Shown: positions 1 to 8,468 of the stretch, one piece after another | Position numbering within the stretch: the stretch's first letter is position 1 | How the letters are laid out: every line of letters begins with the position of its first letter | Assembly (NCBI RefSeq): GCF_002300165.1 | Contig: NZ_MLCE01000006.1 | Location: forward strand, 1 to 64,000 | Reading direction: 5' to 3' | From: Streptomyces sp. Tue6028 | GTDB taxonomy: Bacteria; Actinomycetota; Actinomycetes; Streptomycetales; Streptomycetaceae | Length of the DNA stretch: 64,000 nucleotides | Program-made: the position numbers and the translations under genes | Notes under the pieces: generated by a model | What the model was told of the DNA's origin: nothing | Databases searched by the model: none | Seen by the model: only the letters and a program-made list of their open reading frames with translations

Positions 1-146
1 TATGGCCGGAGACGGGGTATCAACATATCTGGCGTTGATTTTTGGCACGCTGTTGAGTTCTCAAGGAACGGACGCTTCCTTTGTACTCACCCGAGAGACT
101 CTCTCAGGCTTTCCTCCGGGCGCTTCCCTTCGGTCTTGCGTTTCAA
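1..146 (-). other. rRNA operon leader (5' of 16S rRNA, off the left edge)
   Basis: Read on the minus strand, this stretch matches what I recall of the Streptomyces 16S rRNA leader: a GAGAACTCAACAGCGTGCC element (boxA-like antitermination and processing region) followed by AAAAATCAACGCCAG and a GTTGATACCCCGTC segment that precedes the mature 16S 5' end. No mature rRNA is inside the window; the 16S gene should start just beyond position 1. The recognition is from memory of Streptomyces rrn leaders and was not checked by alignment. Confidence 0.85.
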
Positions 147-313
147 ACTCTATCAGTGTTTTTCCGTCTCCCTGACCACCGTCCCGCGGACATGCGGAAG
201 GGACCCCGAGATAGGATCTGACAAGTTGGATGCTGCCAGGCAAGGACGCTTGGTGGCGTCGCTCGGCCCCGGGCAGGTCTACGACTCTACATGCGGGCCT
301 GGAGCGGGCGCAA
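147..313 (-). promoter_or_regulatory. rRNA operon promoters
   Basis: Two TAGAGT -10 hexamers face the rRNA leader on the minus strand. The upstream one (289-284) has a TTGCGC -35 box at 313-308 with an 18-bp spacer, a good vegetative-sigma promoter. The downstream one (152-147) sits in an ACTGATAGAGT context with only a weak -35. Tandem promoters are usual for Streptomyces rrn operons. The remaining 314-456 interval separates them from crr and shows no obvious gene. Confidence 0.7.
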
Positions 314-456
314 ATCGTTTCCGCTGTGTCCTTCGGTCTCCAAGCGGGATCACTCGCGCGGAACCGCCACTTCATATGACATACCCTGCTCAACAGTGCG
401 CCGTCCGGGACAGGCAGTGACGGCCCATATGAATCTCCACCCCTGGGAGGCTTCCC

Positions 457-906
457 ATGACCACCGTGACGTCCCCTATCGCAGGACGCGCCATCGGGCT
501 CTCCGCGGTACCGGACCCCGTCTTCTCCGGGGCCATGGTCGGCCCCGGCATGGCGATCGAACCCGTCCGTGAGCCCGCCGAGGCTGTCGCGCCCGTCGAC
601 GGAGTCATTGTCTCGCTTCACCCCCATGCTTTTGTCGTCGTCGACAGCGAGGGCCACGGCGTCCTCACTCACCTGGGCATCGACACGGTCCAGCTCAACG
701 GCGAGGGGTTCGAGCTCCTCGTGAACAAGGGGGACACCGTGACGCGCGGCCAGGGCGTCGTGCGCTGGAACCCGGCCGCCGTCGAAGCGGCCGGCAAGTC
801 CTCGGTGTGCCCGGTCGTGGCTCTCGAGGCCACGGCGGACTCCCTCTCCGACGTCCGCGAGGACGGCGACGTGAAGCCCGGCGACGCGCTCTTCAGCTGG
901 CAGTGA
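457..906 (+). CDS. crr: PTS glucose-type enzyme IIA (EIIA-Crr)
   Basis: This 149-residue single-domain EIIA of the glucose/N-acetylglucosamine PTS family takes phosphate from HPr and passes it to a membrane IIB/IIC permease in the cytoplasm. The family signature VLTHLGIDT carries the phosphorylated histidine, His72, and the second active-site histidine is His57 in HPHAFV. The ATG has a GGGAGG ribosome site 10 bases upstream. ptsI follows after 77 bp, so the two are probably co-transcribed. HPr and the sugar-specific permeases are not in the window. In Streptomyces this pair mainly serves N-acetylglucosamine and fructose uptake (family knowledge). The gene diverges from the rRNA promoters. Confidence 0.95.
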   Translation: MTTVTSPIAGRAIGLSAVPDPVFSGAMVGPGMAIEPVREPAEAVAPVDGVIVSLHPHAFVVVDSEGHGVLTHLGIDTVQLNGEGFELLVNKGDTVTRGQGVVRWNPAAVEAAGKSSVCPVVALEATADSLSDVREDGDVKPGDALFSWQ

Positions 907-983
907 CTTCAGCGCCGTCCAGCACGGCGGCTTGGACAACCACCGCGGCGGCCGAGCCCGCCGCACTATCGGAGACGGGTGAG

Positions 984-2654
984 ATGGAGACAACGCTGCG
1001 AGGCGTCGGCGTGAGCCACGGTGTGGCGATCGGCGAGGTTCGGCACATGGGGACGGCGGTTCTCGAACCGCCTGCCAAGCAGATCCCGGCGGAGGACGCG
1101 GAGCGCGAACAGGGGCGTGCCCGCAAGGCCGTGGAGGCGGTGGCAGCCGATCTGATTGCGCGCGGCAATCTGGCGGGGGGCGAAGCCCAGGCGGTGCTCG
1201 AGGCGCAGGCCATGATGGCCCTGGACCCCGAGCTGATGGCGGATGTGGAGCGGCGGATCGCCGTCGGCAGCACGGCCGAGCGCGCGGTGTACGACGCGTT
1301 CGCCGCGTACCGGGCGCTGCTCGCCGGTGCCGGCGAGTACCTCGCCGGGCGCGTGGCCGACCTCGACGATGTGCGGAACCGTATCGTCGCCCGGCTCCTC
1401 GGTGTGCCGATGCCCGGTGTGCCGGACAGCGACGAGCCCTACGTTCTTATTGCGCGTGACCTCGCGCCCGCGGACACCGCGCTGCTCGACCCCACTCTGG
1501 TGCTCGGTTTCGTCACCGAGGAGGGTGGGCCCACAAGCCACAGCGCGATCCTGGCCCGTGCGCTCGGCGTCCCCGCCGTGGTCGCGCTGCCGGGTGCGGG
1601 TGAGCTCGCGGAGGGCACCATGATCGCCGTGGACGGCAGCACCGGTGAGATCTTCGTGGAGCCGAGTGCCGAGAAGAAGGCGCAGATGGAGGCCGCGGCG
1701 GCGGAGCGCAAGGCGGCGCTCTCCGCTGCGACGGGTCCGGGAGCCACGTCCGACGGTCACAAGGTGCCGCTGCTGGCGAACGTCGGTGGTCCGGCGGACG
1801 TGCCGGCCGCGGTCGAGGCCGGTGCCGAGGGTGTGGGTCTGTTCCGTACCGAGTTCCTCTTCCTCGACGACAGCAAGAAGGCGCCGTCCGAGGAGAAGCA
1901 GGTCGAGGCGTACCGCCAGGTGCTGGAGGCGTTTCCCGAGGGCCGTGTCGTGGTGCGGGTGCTGGACGCCGGCGCCGACAAGCCGCTCGACTTCCTCACC
2001 CCGGCCGACGAGCCGAACCCGGCACTGGGTGTGCGGGGTCTGCGGACGCTGCTCGACCACCCGGAGGTGCTGCGCACGCAGCTCAGTGCTCTCGCGAAGG
2101 CTGCCGAGGGGCTGCCGGTCTACCTCGAAGTGATGGCTCCGATGGTGGCGGACCGCATCGACGCCAAGGCGTTCGCGGACGCGTGCCGTGCGGCCGGGCT
2201 GCAGGCGAAGTTCGGTGCCATGGTGGAGATTCCGTCGGCCGCTCTGCGGGCGCGGTCGATTCTGCAGGAGGTCGAGTTCCTGTCGCTGGGGACCAATGAC
2301 CTCGCGCAGTACACCTTTGCCGCCGACCGGCAGGTGGGTGCGGTGTCCCGTCTGCAGGACCCGTGGCAGCCGGCGCTGCTCGACCTGGTGGCGCTGTCGG
2401 CCGAGTCGGCGAAGGCCGAGGGCAAGAGCTGTGGTGTCTGTGGCGAGGCCGCCTCCGACCCGCTGCTCGCGTGTGTGCTGACCGGTCTCGGGGTCACCTC
2501 CCTGTCGATGGGTGCGGCGTCGCTTCCTTATGTACGGGCGACGCTGGCCAAGTACACGCTGGCCCAATGCGAGCGTGCCGCCGCTGCCGCTCGTGCCGCG
2601 GACACGGCGGAAGAGGCGCGGGCTGCGGCGCAGGCGGTGCTGTCCGGCGAGTAG
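984..2654 (+). CDS. ptsI: PTS enzyme I (phosphoenolpyruvate-protein phosphotransferase)
   Basis: Enzyme I autophosphorylates from PEP and phosphorylates HPr, the first step of PTS sugar uptake. The 556-residue length is normal. The N-terminal HPr-binding and swivelling domains come first, with the phospho-histidine His186 in GGPTSHSAILA. The C-terminal PEP-utilising barrel has FRTEFLFL, GVRGLR, FGAMVEIPSA and the catalytic Cys in SCGVCGEAA. The ATG at 984 has a GGAG 9 bases upstream and gives the family N-terminus METTLRG. A GTG at 903 overlapping the crr stop would add 27 residues unlike the family, so it was not chosen. A strong hairpin follows the stop. Confidence 0.95.
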   Translation: METTLRGVGVSHGVAIGEVRHMGTAVLEPPAKQIPAEDAEREQGRARKAVEAVAADLIARGNLAGGEAQAVLEAQAMMALDPELMADVERRIAVGSTAERAVYDAFAAYRALLAGAGEYLAGRVADLDDVRNRIVARLLGVPMPGVPDSDEPYVLIARDLAPADTALLDPTLVLGFVTEEGGPTSHSAILARALGVPAVVALPGAGELAEGTMIAVDGSTGEIFVEPSAEKKAQMEAAAAERKAALSAATGPGATSDGHKVPLLANVGGPADVPAAVEAGAEGVGLFRTEFLFLDDSKKAPSEEKQVEAYRQVLEAFPEGRVVVRVLDAGADKPLDFLTPADEPNPALGVRGLRTLLDHPEVLRTQLSALAKAAEGLPVYLEVMAPMVADRIDAKAFADACRAAGLQAKFGAMVEIPSAALRARSILQEVEFLSLGTNDLAQYTFAADRQVGAVSRLQDPWQPALLDLVALSAESAKAEGKSCGVCGEAASDPLLACVLTGLGVTSLSMGAASLPYVRATLAKYTLAQCERAAAAARAADTAEEARAAAQAVLSGE

Positions 2655-2685
2655 CCGGTCCGCGTCGTCGACGATCGTCGTCCTC

Positions 2686-2715
2686 GGGGCGCTCCACCTT
2701 CGGGTGGGGCGCCCC
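2686..2715. terminator. Bidirectional hairpin terminator
   Basis: A 13-bp stem (2686-2698 against 2703-2715, one G-U pair) closes a TTCG tetraloop between the convergent ends of ptsI and the next minus-strand gene. Streptomyces terminators often lack a U-run, as here, so this hairpin probably serves both genes. Confidence 0.8.
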
Positions 2716-2722
2716 TTGGCGT

Positions 2723-3616
2723 TCAGTGCGTGTGGCCGGTGTCTTCTCCCGCGTCTCCGAGGTCGGGGGGTACGCAGTAGTCGACGCCGGACTCCGGGGA
2801 GACGAGGTCTCCGGTATCGGCGTCGGTGCAGTAGGCGTCGAAGACTTCGGCGGCGGTGAGGGGCTCCAGCCGTTCACCGCGCAGGCGCCATCCGTAGACC
2901 CGGTCGGTGGTGCCCGCCGCGGTGGTGCGCATGACGAGTCCGCCGGAGCTGCGGGTGGCGATGCCGAGGGCGAGGACGGTGGTGAATTCGAGGGCTTCCG
3001 ACTCGTCGACGCGGTTCGCGGTGTCGGGTTCGTCGTCGGCCCGGAGCGCGGCCACGAGTGTTTCGGGGGCGGCGGAGACGCTGCAGACGAGGTGGAGGTG
3101 GCCGGGGCTCGCTGTTTCGATGATGCGGGTGAGGAGCCGCGCGGCTCGGGCGAAGGCAGCGCGGCCGATGTCGACGCCGCAGGAGGCGCAGGCGCCGATG
3201 CGGGCCAGCAGTGTGGTCGCGTACTCCCAGGTGGCCTTGCGGACGGCCTCGTCGACGAGGGTCGGGACGAGTTCGTCGAGGGGCTGGCCTTCGTAGGGGA
3301 CTGTGGCTCCGGTGGCGGCGAGTTCCGCGGTGAAGCGGGTGCGGCTGGCCGGGGTGTCGGGTTCGAGGCCGCTGGTCGCGCAGTACTCGGCGAACTCCTC
3401 GGGGTCGAAGAGGGCCACTGTGGTGTGGCTGCCCTGCGCGGAGAGGGTCCGGAGCAGGGACTCGATCTGCTGGAGATAGGTCGCGTGGTCGTCGAAGGCG
3501 AATGTGCGGTACCGCCGCATCGCGGTGAAGTCCTCGTCGTCGGTCAGCAGGCCGATGGTGCCGGCGATTTCGCGGCGCAGGACGCGTCGCATGCGCTGGG
3601 CCTGGGTGTTGGTCAT
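2723..3616 (-). CDS. Conserved hypothetical protein
   Basis: The product of 297 residues is not one I can name. It is soluble and acidic, with no signal peptide or membrane segment. A CASCGVDIGR segment near the middle has a Cys-x-x-Cys pair but no second pair for a zinc ribbon. The ATG at 3616 follows a GGGGGA ribosome site; a longer reading frame from 3649 would overlap the upstream gene and lacks a better site. It starts 22 bp after the MFS transporter stop, so the two are probably one transcript, and the protein may modify or assist that export system; this is inference from position only. Confidence 0.75.
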   Translation of the reverse strand: MTNTQAQRMRRVLRREIAGTIGLLTDDEDFTAMRRYRTFAFDDHATYLQQIESLLRTLSAQGSHTTVALFDPEEFAEYCATSGLEPDTPASRTRFTAELAATGATVPYEGQPLDELVPTLVDEAVRKATWEYATTLLARIGACASCGVDIGRAAFARAARLLTRIIETASPGHLHLVCSVSAAPETLVAALRADDEPDTANRVDESEALEFTTVLALGIATRSSGGLVMRTTAAGTTDRVYGWRLRGERLEPLTAAEVFDAYCTDADTGDLVSPESGVDYCVPPDLGDAGEDTGHTH

Positions 3617-3638
3617 GTTTCCCCCTGTGCACAGTCGA

Positions 3639-4904
3639 TCAATGCTCACTCACAGTAACCGGAGGCACTGACAATGCCGGTCGGGGAAGGCGTTCGCGCA
3701 CGATGCGGTGCTGGAACAGGCAGGTCATGGCGATGGTCGCGCCGAAAGCCGTCCAGCCGAGGGGACCGACGGCGATGGCCGCGGTGACGGCGAGTGGTCC
3801 GACGCTGCGCTGCGCGGACTGCGCCAGCCCGTGCACGCCGAGGTAGGCGCCCTGGGCGGTGTCGGGGGCGAGGGCGACGGAGAGTTCCCAGGAGACGGTC
3901 GCGTGGAGCATCTCGGCCACGGTGAAGGCGATCGCGGCGCCGGTGAGGAACGAGGTCGTGGTGACGGCTCCGCCGGTGGCCGAGAGGGCCATGGCCGTGC
4001 CGCCGAGGGCGAAGACGGCGGACAGGGGGATCAGCAGGGCGCGTGCCGCGGCCGTCGTGGCGCCGAAGTGGGCCAGGGGGACCTGGAAGACCACCACCAT
4101 CACGTTGTTGAGGACCATGAGCAGGGGTGCGAGGCCGTGGGGTGCGTGGTCGGAGTGGGCGATCCACAGCGGCAGTCCGACCTTGAAGACCGCGTCGTCG
4201 AGGAAGAGCACGGTGTCGCTGGCGACGTAGGTGAGGTAGGCGCGGTCCCGCCAGGGGCTTCGAGGTCGTTCGGTGGGGGCCGGGTTCTTCGACGTGGTGA
4301 CGGTGCGGGTGGCCGAAGGAGGTTCGCCGCAGCGTGTGGTGAGGAGGGCGACGGCTGCGAACGAGAGGGCGTCGCCGAGGAGGAGCGATCGGTAAGCGGC
4401 GGTGGTGCCGACGGCGAGGGCTCCGGCGGCGGCGAGGCCGCCGAGGGCCCATCCGGCGTTGGCGACGGTGCGGTTGACGGCCTGGTAGCGGACCCGGTCC
4501 GGTCCGGCGACGCGGGTGGCGTACAGCTTGGTGAGGACGTTGGCGGCGCGGTCGCCGAGGCTGCCGACGGCTGAGAAGGCCATCAGCAGGAAGTAGTCGT
4601 CGGTGGTGAGCAGGGCGACGGAGGCGAGGGCCCGCAGGATCTGGAGGGCGGCCAGTACGCGGGTGAGGGGCAGTCGGTCTGCGATGCGCCCGCCGAGGGG
4701 GGCGCCGGCGATGCCGACCGCTCCGGAGACGGCGACGAGGGCGCCGACCTGGGCTACGGACAGGTCGCTGACGTAGGTGAAGTAGAGGACGGAGACGGAG
4801 GCCCACAGACCGCTGCCGATCCGGTCGACCAGTGCGATCCAGAGCATTCTGCGGCCGTCGCGGCCTCCTGGGACGCGTGTCCACCATGCTGCGGTGCGGG
4901 GCAT
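3639..4904 (-). CDS. MFS transporter
   Basis: A 421-residue major facilitator superfamily protein with about 12 hydrophobic helices. The loop between helices 2 and 3 carries the MFS signature GGRIADRLPLTRVLA (roughly residues 61-75), and there is a central cytoplasmic loop rich in charged and proline residues. The substrate is not evident; gene pairing with a divergent GntR/MocR regulator suggests an inducible drug or metabolite exporter. The ATG at 4904 follows a GGGGGAG site about 10 bases upstream; a GTG at 4913 is too close to that site. The hypothetical gene at 2723-3616 follows directly. Confidence 0.85.
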   Translation of the reverse strand: MPRTAAWWTRVPGGRDGRRMLWIALVDRIGSGLWASVSVLYFTYVSDLSVAQVGALVAVSGAVGIAGAPLGGRIADRLPLTRVLAALQILRALASVALLTTDDYFLLMAFSAVGSLGDRAANVLTKLYATRVAGPDRVRYQAVNRTVANAGWALGGLAAAGALAVGTTAAYRSLLLGDALSFAAVALLTTRCGEPPSATRTVTTSKNPAPTERPRSPWRDRAYLTYVASDTVLFLDDAVFKVGLPLWIAHSDHAPHGLAPLLMVLNNVMVVVFQVPLAHFGATTAAARALLIPLSAVFALGGTAMALSATGGAVTTTSFLTGAAIAFTVAEMLHATVSWELSVALAPDTAQGAYLGVHGLAQSAQRSVGPLAVTAAIAVGPLGWTAFGATIAMTCLFQHRIVRERLPRPALSVPPVTVSEH

Positions 4905-4922
4905 CGCACTCACTGCTCCCCC

Positions 4923-4951
4923 TTGCGCGAGATTATGTATTGATACATACT
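4923..4951. promoter_or_regulatory. Divergent promoter with a 16-bp palindromic operator
   Basis: Between the MFS gene and the MocR-type regulator lies a perfect inverted repeat, TATGTATTGATACATA (4934-4949). It overlaps a plus-strand -10 box CATACT (4946-4951), whose -35 TTGCGC is at 4923-4928 (17-bp spacer), and a minus-strand -10-like box CATAAT (4937-4932). A regulator bound there would block both promoters. This is the expected layout for a GntR-family protein controlling itself and a divergent transporter; the assignment to the adjacent regulator is inference. Confidence 0.7.
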
Positions 4952-4958
4952 TAGCAAC

Positions 4959-6278
4959 GTGGCAACACAATATGGGATCAGTGGCACGACGGCCAAGGGA
5001 ATTGCGTCGTCCGTCGAACGAGGCGTGGCCGAGGGCGCGTTGGAGCCGGGGAGCGCGCTGCCTCCGGTGCGTCGCCTCGCCGACGACCTCGGCGTGAGTC
5101 CGGGCACGGTGGCGACGGCCTACAAGGAGCTGCGGAGCCGCGGCATCGTGACGACCCGCGGGCGGGGTGGCACCGTGGTCGCCGCCGCTCCCGCGGTCGC
5201 CTCGCGGAGGCCGCCCAAGGTGCCGGACGGTCTTCGTGACTTGGCCGGCGGGCATCCGGACCCCGAGCTGCTCCCCCATCTCGTGCCACCCTCGCGGCTC
5301 TCCCCCGGTGCTCGTTCGCACCGGTCCACTCCCCGGCTGGCGCGCCTGGAGGACGCGGTGCGGGAGTGGCTGGAGCCCGACGGAGTGCCCACGGACCAGG
5401 TGACGTTCGCGCACGGCGCGCTCGACCTCATCGGGCGGCTGCTGTCGGTGGAGCTGCGGCCGGGCGACGGCGTGGCCATGGAGGACCCGGGCTATCACCA
5501 TCTGCTGGACCTGGTCACCGCGTTGGGGCTGCGCACGGTGCCGGTCGCCGTGGACGACCAGGGCATGCGCCCCGAGGCGTTGCGCACCGCCCTGCGGGCC
5601 GGCGTCCGTGCGGTGGTGTACAGCCCGCGGGCGCAGAACCCGTACGGCGGGTGCTTCTCGGCGGAGCGCCGAGACGCGCTGATCGACGTCGTGCGGGAGC
5701 AGCCCGACCTGCTGGTCGTGGAGAACGACCACGCCTCCGCCGTCGCGGACGCGCCCTTGCGCTCACTGACGTCGGGCGGCCTGACGCGGTGGGTTCATGT
5801 GCGGACCGTCAGCAAGTTCCTGGGGACCGATCTGCGGTGGGCGGCGGCGGCCTGCGATCCGACGACGCTCGCCCGGCACGACGGCCGGATGCTCCTGACC
5901 TCGGGCTGGGTCAGTCACCTGTTGCAGGAGACGGTGTACGGGCTGATGACGGACGACGCCACGCGCGCGTTGGTCACGCGCGCGCAGGAGGCGTACGGAC
6001 TCAGGCGGAGGGCCCTCGCGCGTGAGCTCGCCGAGCGGGGCGCGCAGGCCCACGGCGTGAGCGGAATGAACCTCTGGGTGCCGGTGCGGGACGAGTCGGC
6101 CGTCGTGAACGGTCTGCGGTCGCACGGCTGGTGGGTCGCGGCGGGTGCCCGCTTCCGGCTCGCCTCCGCCCCCGGCGTCCGGATCTCTGTCGCGGAGCTC
6201 GAGCCCGCCGACGCGGCACGGCTGGCCTCGGACTTCGCCACCGTGCTGGGCGAGTCCGAGGCCACTTACGGGGGCTGA
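4959..6278 (+). CDS. GntR/MocR-type regulator with aminotransferase domain
   Basis: A 439-residue regulator. Residues 10-75 form a GntR winged helix (LADDLGVSPGTVATAYKELRSRG is the recognition region) and residues 110-435 a class-I aminotransferase fold. The PLP lysine lies in VRTVSKFLGTDLRWAA. MocR proteins use PLP or an amino compound as effector. The GTG start at 4959 has no ribosome site and lies 7 bases after a CATACT -10 box, so the mRNA is probably leaderless; this also keeps the whole DNA-binding domain. The likely target is the divergent MFS gene. Its stop TGA abuts the stop of the convergent acetoacetyl-CoA synthetase gene with no base between. Confidence 0.88.
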   Translation: MATQYGISGTTAKGIASSVERGVAEGALEPGSALPPVRRLADDLGVSPGTVATAYKELRSRGIVTTRGRGGTVVAAAPAVASRRPPKVPDGLRDLAGGHPDPELLPHLVPPSRLSPGARSHRSTPRLARLEDAVREWLEPDGVPTDQVTFAHGALDLIGRLLSVELRPGDGVAMEDPGYHHLLDLVTALGLRTVPVAVDDQGMRPEALRTALRAGVRAVVYSPRAQNPYGGCFSAERRDALIDVVREQPDLLVVENDHASAVADAPLRSLTSGGLTRWVHVRTVSKFLGTDLRWAAAACDPTTLARHDGRMLLTSGWVSHLLQETVYGLMTDDATRALVTRAQEAYGLRRRALARELAERGAQAHGVSGMNLWVPVRDESAVVNGLRSHGWWVAAGARFRLASAPGVRISVAELEPADAARLASDFATVLGESEATYGG

Positions 6279-8255
6279 TCAGGCGCGCTTGCGGGCCAGG
6301 TCCTCGTAGAAGCGCAGCAGTTCGACGTTGTCCACGGAGCCGACGTTGACCGCCTTCTCCAGCGTGGCGCCCTGGAGGAGGCGCTTGACGGGGACCTCGA
6401 TGCGCTTGCCCGTGAGGGTGTGCGGGACCCCGGGGACCTCGATGACCTCGTCCGGGACGTGACGCGGGGACAGCTGCTCGCGGATCGTCTGCTTGATGCG
6501 GCCCAGGAGGGCTTCGTCGAGCACGGCGCCGGGGGCGAGGTGGACGAAGAGGGGCATCCAGTAGCCGCCGTCGGGCTGCTCGATCCCGATGACGAGCGAC
6601 TCCTTGATCTCGGGGAGGCGCTCGACGGCTTCGTAGATGTCGGCCGACCCCATGCGCACGCCCTGCCGGTTGAGCGTGGAGTCGGAGCGGCCGTGGATGA
6701 CGACGGAACCGCGCGAGGTGACGGTGATCCAGTCCCCGTGCCGCCACACTCCGGGGTACGTGTCGAAGTAGCTGTCGTGGTAGCGGCTGCCGTCGGGGTC
6801 GTTCCAGAAGCGGATGGGCATGGACGGCATCGGGTTGGTGACGACCAGCTCACCGACCTCGTCGACGAGGGGCTTGCCGCTGGGGTCCCAGGCCTGGAGG
6901 TCGGTGCCGAGGCCCGGGGCCTGGAGCTCGCCGATGTGCACCGGCAGTGTGGGGACGGCTCCCGCGAAGCAGGAGCACACGTCGGTCCCGCCGCTGACGG
7001 ACGCGATCCACAGGTCCGCCCCGGCCTCGGCGAACTCGTCGTGGAGCCAGCGGAACCCGTCGGGCGGCAGGGGTGATCCGGTGGTGGCGACGCACTGCAC
7101 GCGCGTGAGGTCGAAGTCCCGGGCAGGGTGGACGCCCGCCTTGCGGCAGGCCATGACGTAGGCCGCCGAGGTGCCGAAGAGGGTCGCTCCCGTGCGTTCG
7201 GCGATGCGCCACTGGGCACCGGTGTCCGGGTATCCCGGGCTGCCGTCGTACAGGACGATGGTGGTACCGGTGAGCAGGCCGGAGACGAGGAAGTTCCACA
7301 TCATCCAGCCCGTGGACGTGTACCAGAAGAAGCGGTCCTCGGGGCCCAGGTCGCAGTGCAGACCGAGCTGCTTGAGGTGCTCGACCAGGATGCCTCCCTG
7401 CGACTGGACGATGGCCTTGGGCAGGCCGGTCGTCCCGGAGGAGTAGAGCACCCACAGGGGGTGGTCGAAGGGCACCTGCTCGAAGACGGGGTCCACGTCG
7501 GCGGAGGTCAGCGCGGACCACTCCAGGGCGCCCTCGGGTGCCTGGGTGCCGAGCAGCGGGATGTGCACGACGGCACGCAGCGTGGGCAGCTCGCGACGCA
7601 GTTCGGCGACGGTGTCGCGGCGGTCGTGCTCCTTGCCGCCGTACCGGTAGCCGTCGACCGTGAACAGCACCACGGGTTCGACCTGCTGGAATCGGTCGAG
7701 GACGCTGCGGGCCCCGAAGTCGGGGGCGCAGGACGTCCAGACGCCGCCCACGGCGGCAGTGGCGAGCAGGGCGACGACAGCCTGCGGGATGTTCGGGAGG
7801 TAGCCGCTGACACGGTCTCCGGGGCGTACGCCGAGGGCGCGTAGCTCGGCTGCCAGGGAACCGACCTGCCGGCGCAGCTCCGACCAGCTCACGGGGGTCG
7901 GCTCGTGCGTCTCGTCGACTTGCAGGAGGGCCGGTTCGTCCGGGCGGGTCTCCGCCGCGCGCAGGGCGTGCTCGGCGTAGTTGAGAGTCGCCCCCGGGAA
8001 CCACTCGGCGCCGGGCATCGAGCGGTCGCCCAGCACGCGCGCGTAGGGGGTGGAGAACCGTACGTCGAACCACTCGGTGACGGATTTCCAGAAGGTGTCG
8101 AGCTCGTCCACCGACCAGCGGTGCAACGCCGCGTAACCGCCGTCGGCCGGGGCTCCGTGCTGCTCGGCCGCCCAGGCCTGGAACCTCGTGATCTGGGCTC
8201 GCGCGATGCCTTCCTCTGTGGGCTGCCAGAGCGGCGTGGCGTTCGCGGTGGACAT
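6279..8255 (-). CDS. Acetoacetyl-CoA synthetase (acetoacetate-CoA ligase)
   Basis: A 658-residue ANL-superfamily adenylating enzyme, the normal length for acetoacetyl-CoA synthetase. It activates acetoacetate (possibly other short 3-oxo acids) with ATP and CoA. The P-loop motif LYSSGTTGLPKAIVQSQGG is clear; WYTSTGWMMWN and SGGTDVCSCFAG are typical of the AACS branch rather than acetyl-CoA synthetase. The C-terminal domain motif TLNRQGVRMGSADIYEAVE and the TLTGKRIEVPVKRLL region with the catalytic lysine are present. The ATG at 8255 has a GGGAG site; a longer frame from 8321 does not resemble the family. It would feed ketone bodies into acyl-CoA metabolism. Confidence 0.93.
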   Translation of the reverse strand: MSTANATPLWQPTEEGIARAQITRFQAWAAEQHGAPADGGYAALHRWSVDELDTFWKSVTEWFDVRFSTPYARVLGDRSMPGAEWFPGATLNYAEHALRAAETRPDEPALLQVDETHEPTPVSWSELRRQVGSLAAELRALGVRPGDRVSGYLPNIPQAVVALLATAAVGGVWTSCAPDFGARSVLDRFQQVEPVVLFTVDGYRYGGKEHDRRDTVAELRRELPTLRAVVHIPLLGTQAPEGALEWSALTSADVDPVFEQVPFDHPLWVLYSSGTTGLPKAIVQSQGGILVEHLKQLGLHCDLGPEDRFFWYTSTGWMMWNFLVSGLLTGTTIVLYDGSPGYPDTGAQWRIAERTGATLFGTSAAYVMACRKAGVHPARDFDLTRVQCVATTGSPLPPDGFRWLHDEFAEAGADLWIASVSGGTDVCSCFAGAVPTLPVHIGELQAPGLGTDLQAWDPSGKPLVDEVGELVVTNPMPSMPIRFWNDPDGSRYHDSYFDTYPGVWRHGDWITVTSRGSVVIHGRSDSTLNRQGVRMGSADIYEAVERLPEIKESLVIGIEQPDGGYWMPLFVHLAPGAVLDEALLGRIKQTIREQLSPRHVPDEVIEVPGVPHTLTGKRIEVPVKRLLQGATLEKAVNVGSVDNVELLRFYEDLARKRA

Positions 8256-8468
8256 GGGGCGGCTCCCGGTCTGTGCGCGTCGTGTGCGTCTGTCGCGCAC
8301 GAGCGGGGGTGTGCGCGTCACGCGGCTGACACGGACGATGCCATGTGATCGACTTCAGCACCAGGGTGCGCCACACATAGTCAGCAACGTGAAGATGTGG
8401 CGTCGCCATGGGTGAACGGCAGTTGAACGACTCACCCGTATGGCGCTGTCAATGGCAGGGTGAGCAGC

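Noticed and set aside
272..289. A possible DasR operator (dre site) upstream of crr.
   Set aside because: GCAGGTCTACGACTCT shares only one half-site with the palindromic consensus and overlaps the rRNA promoter -10 box.
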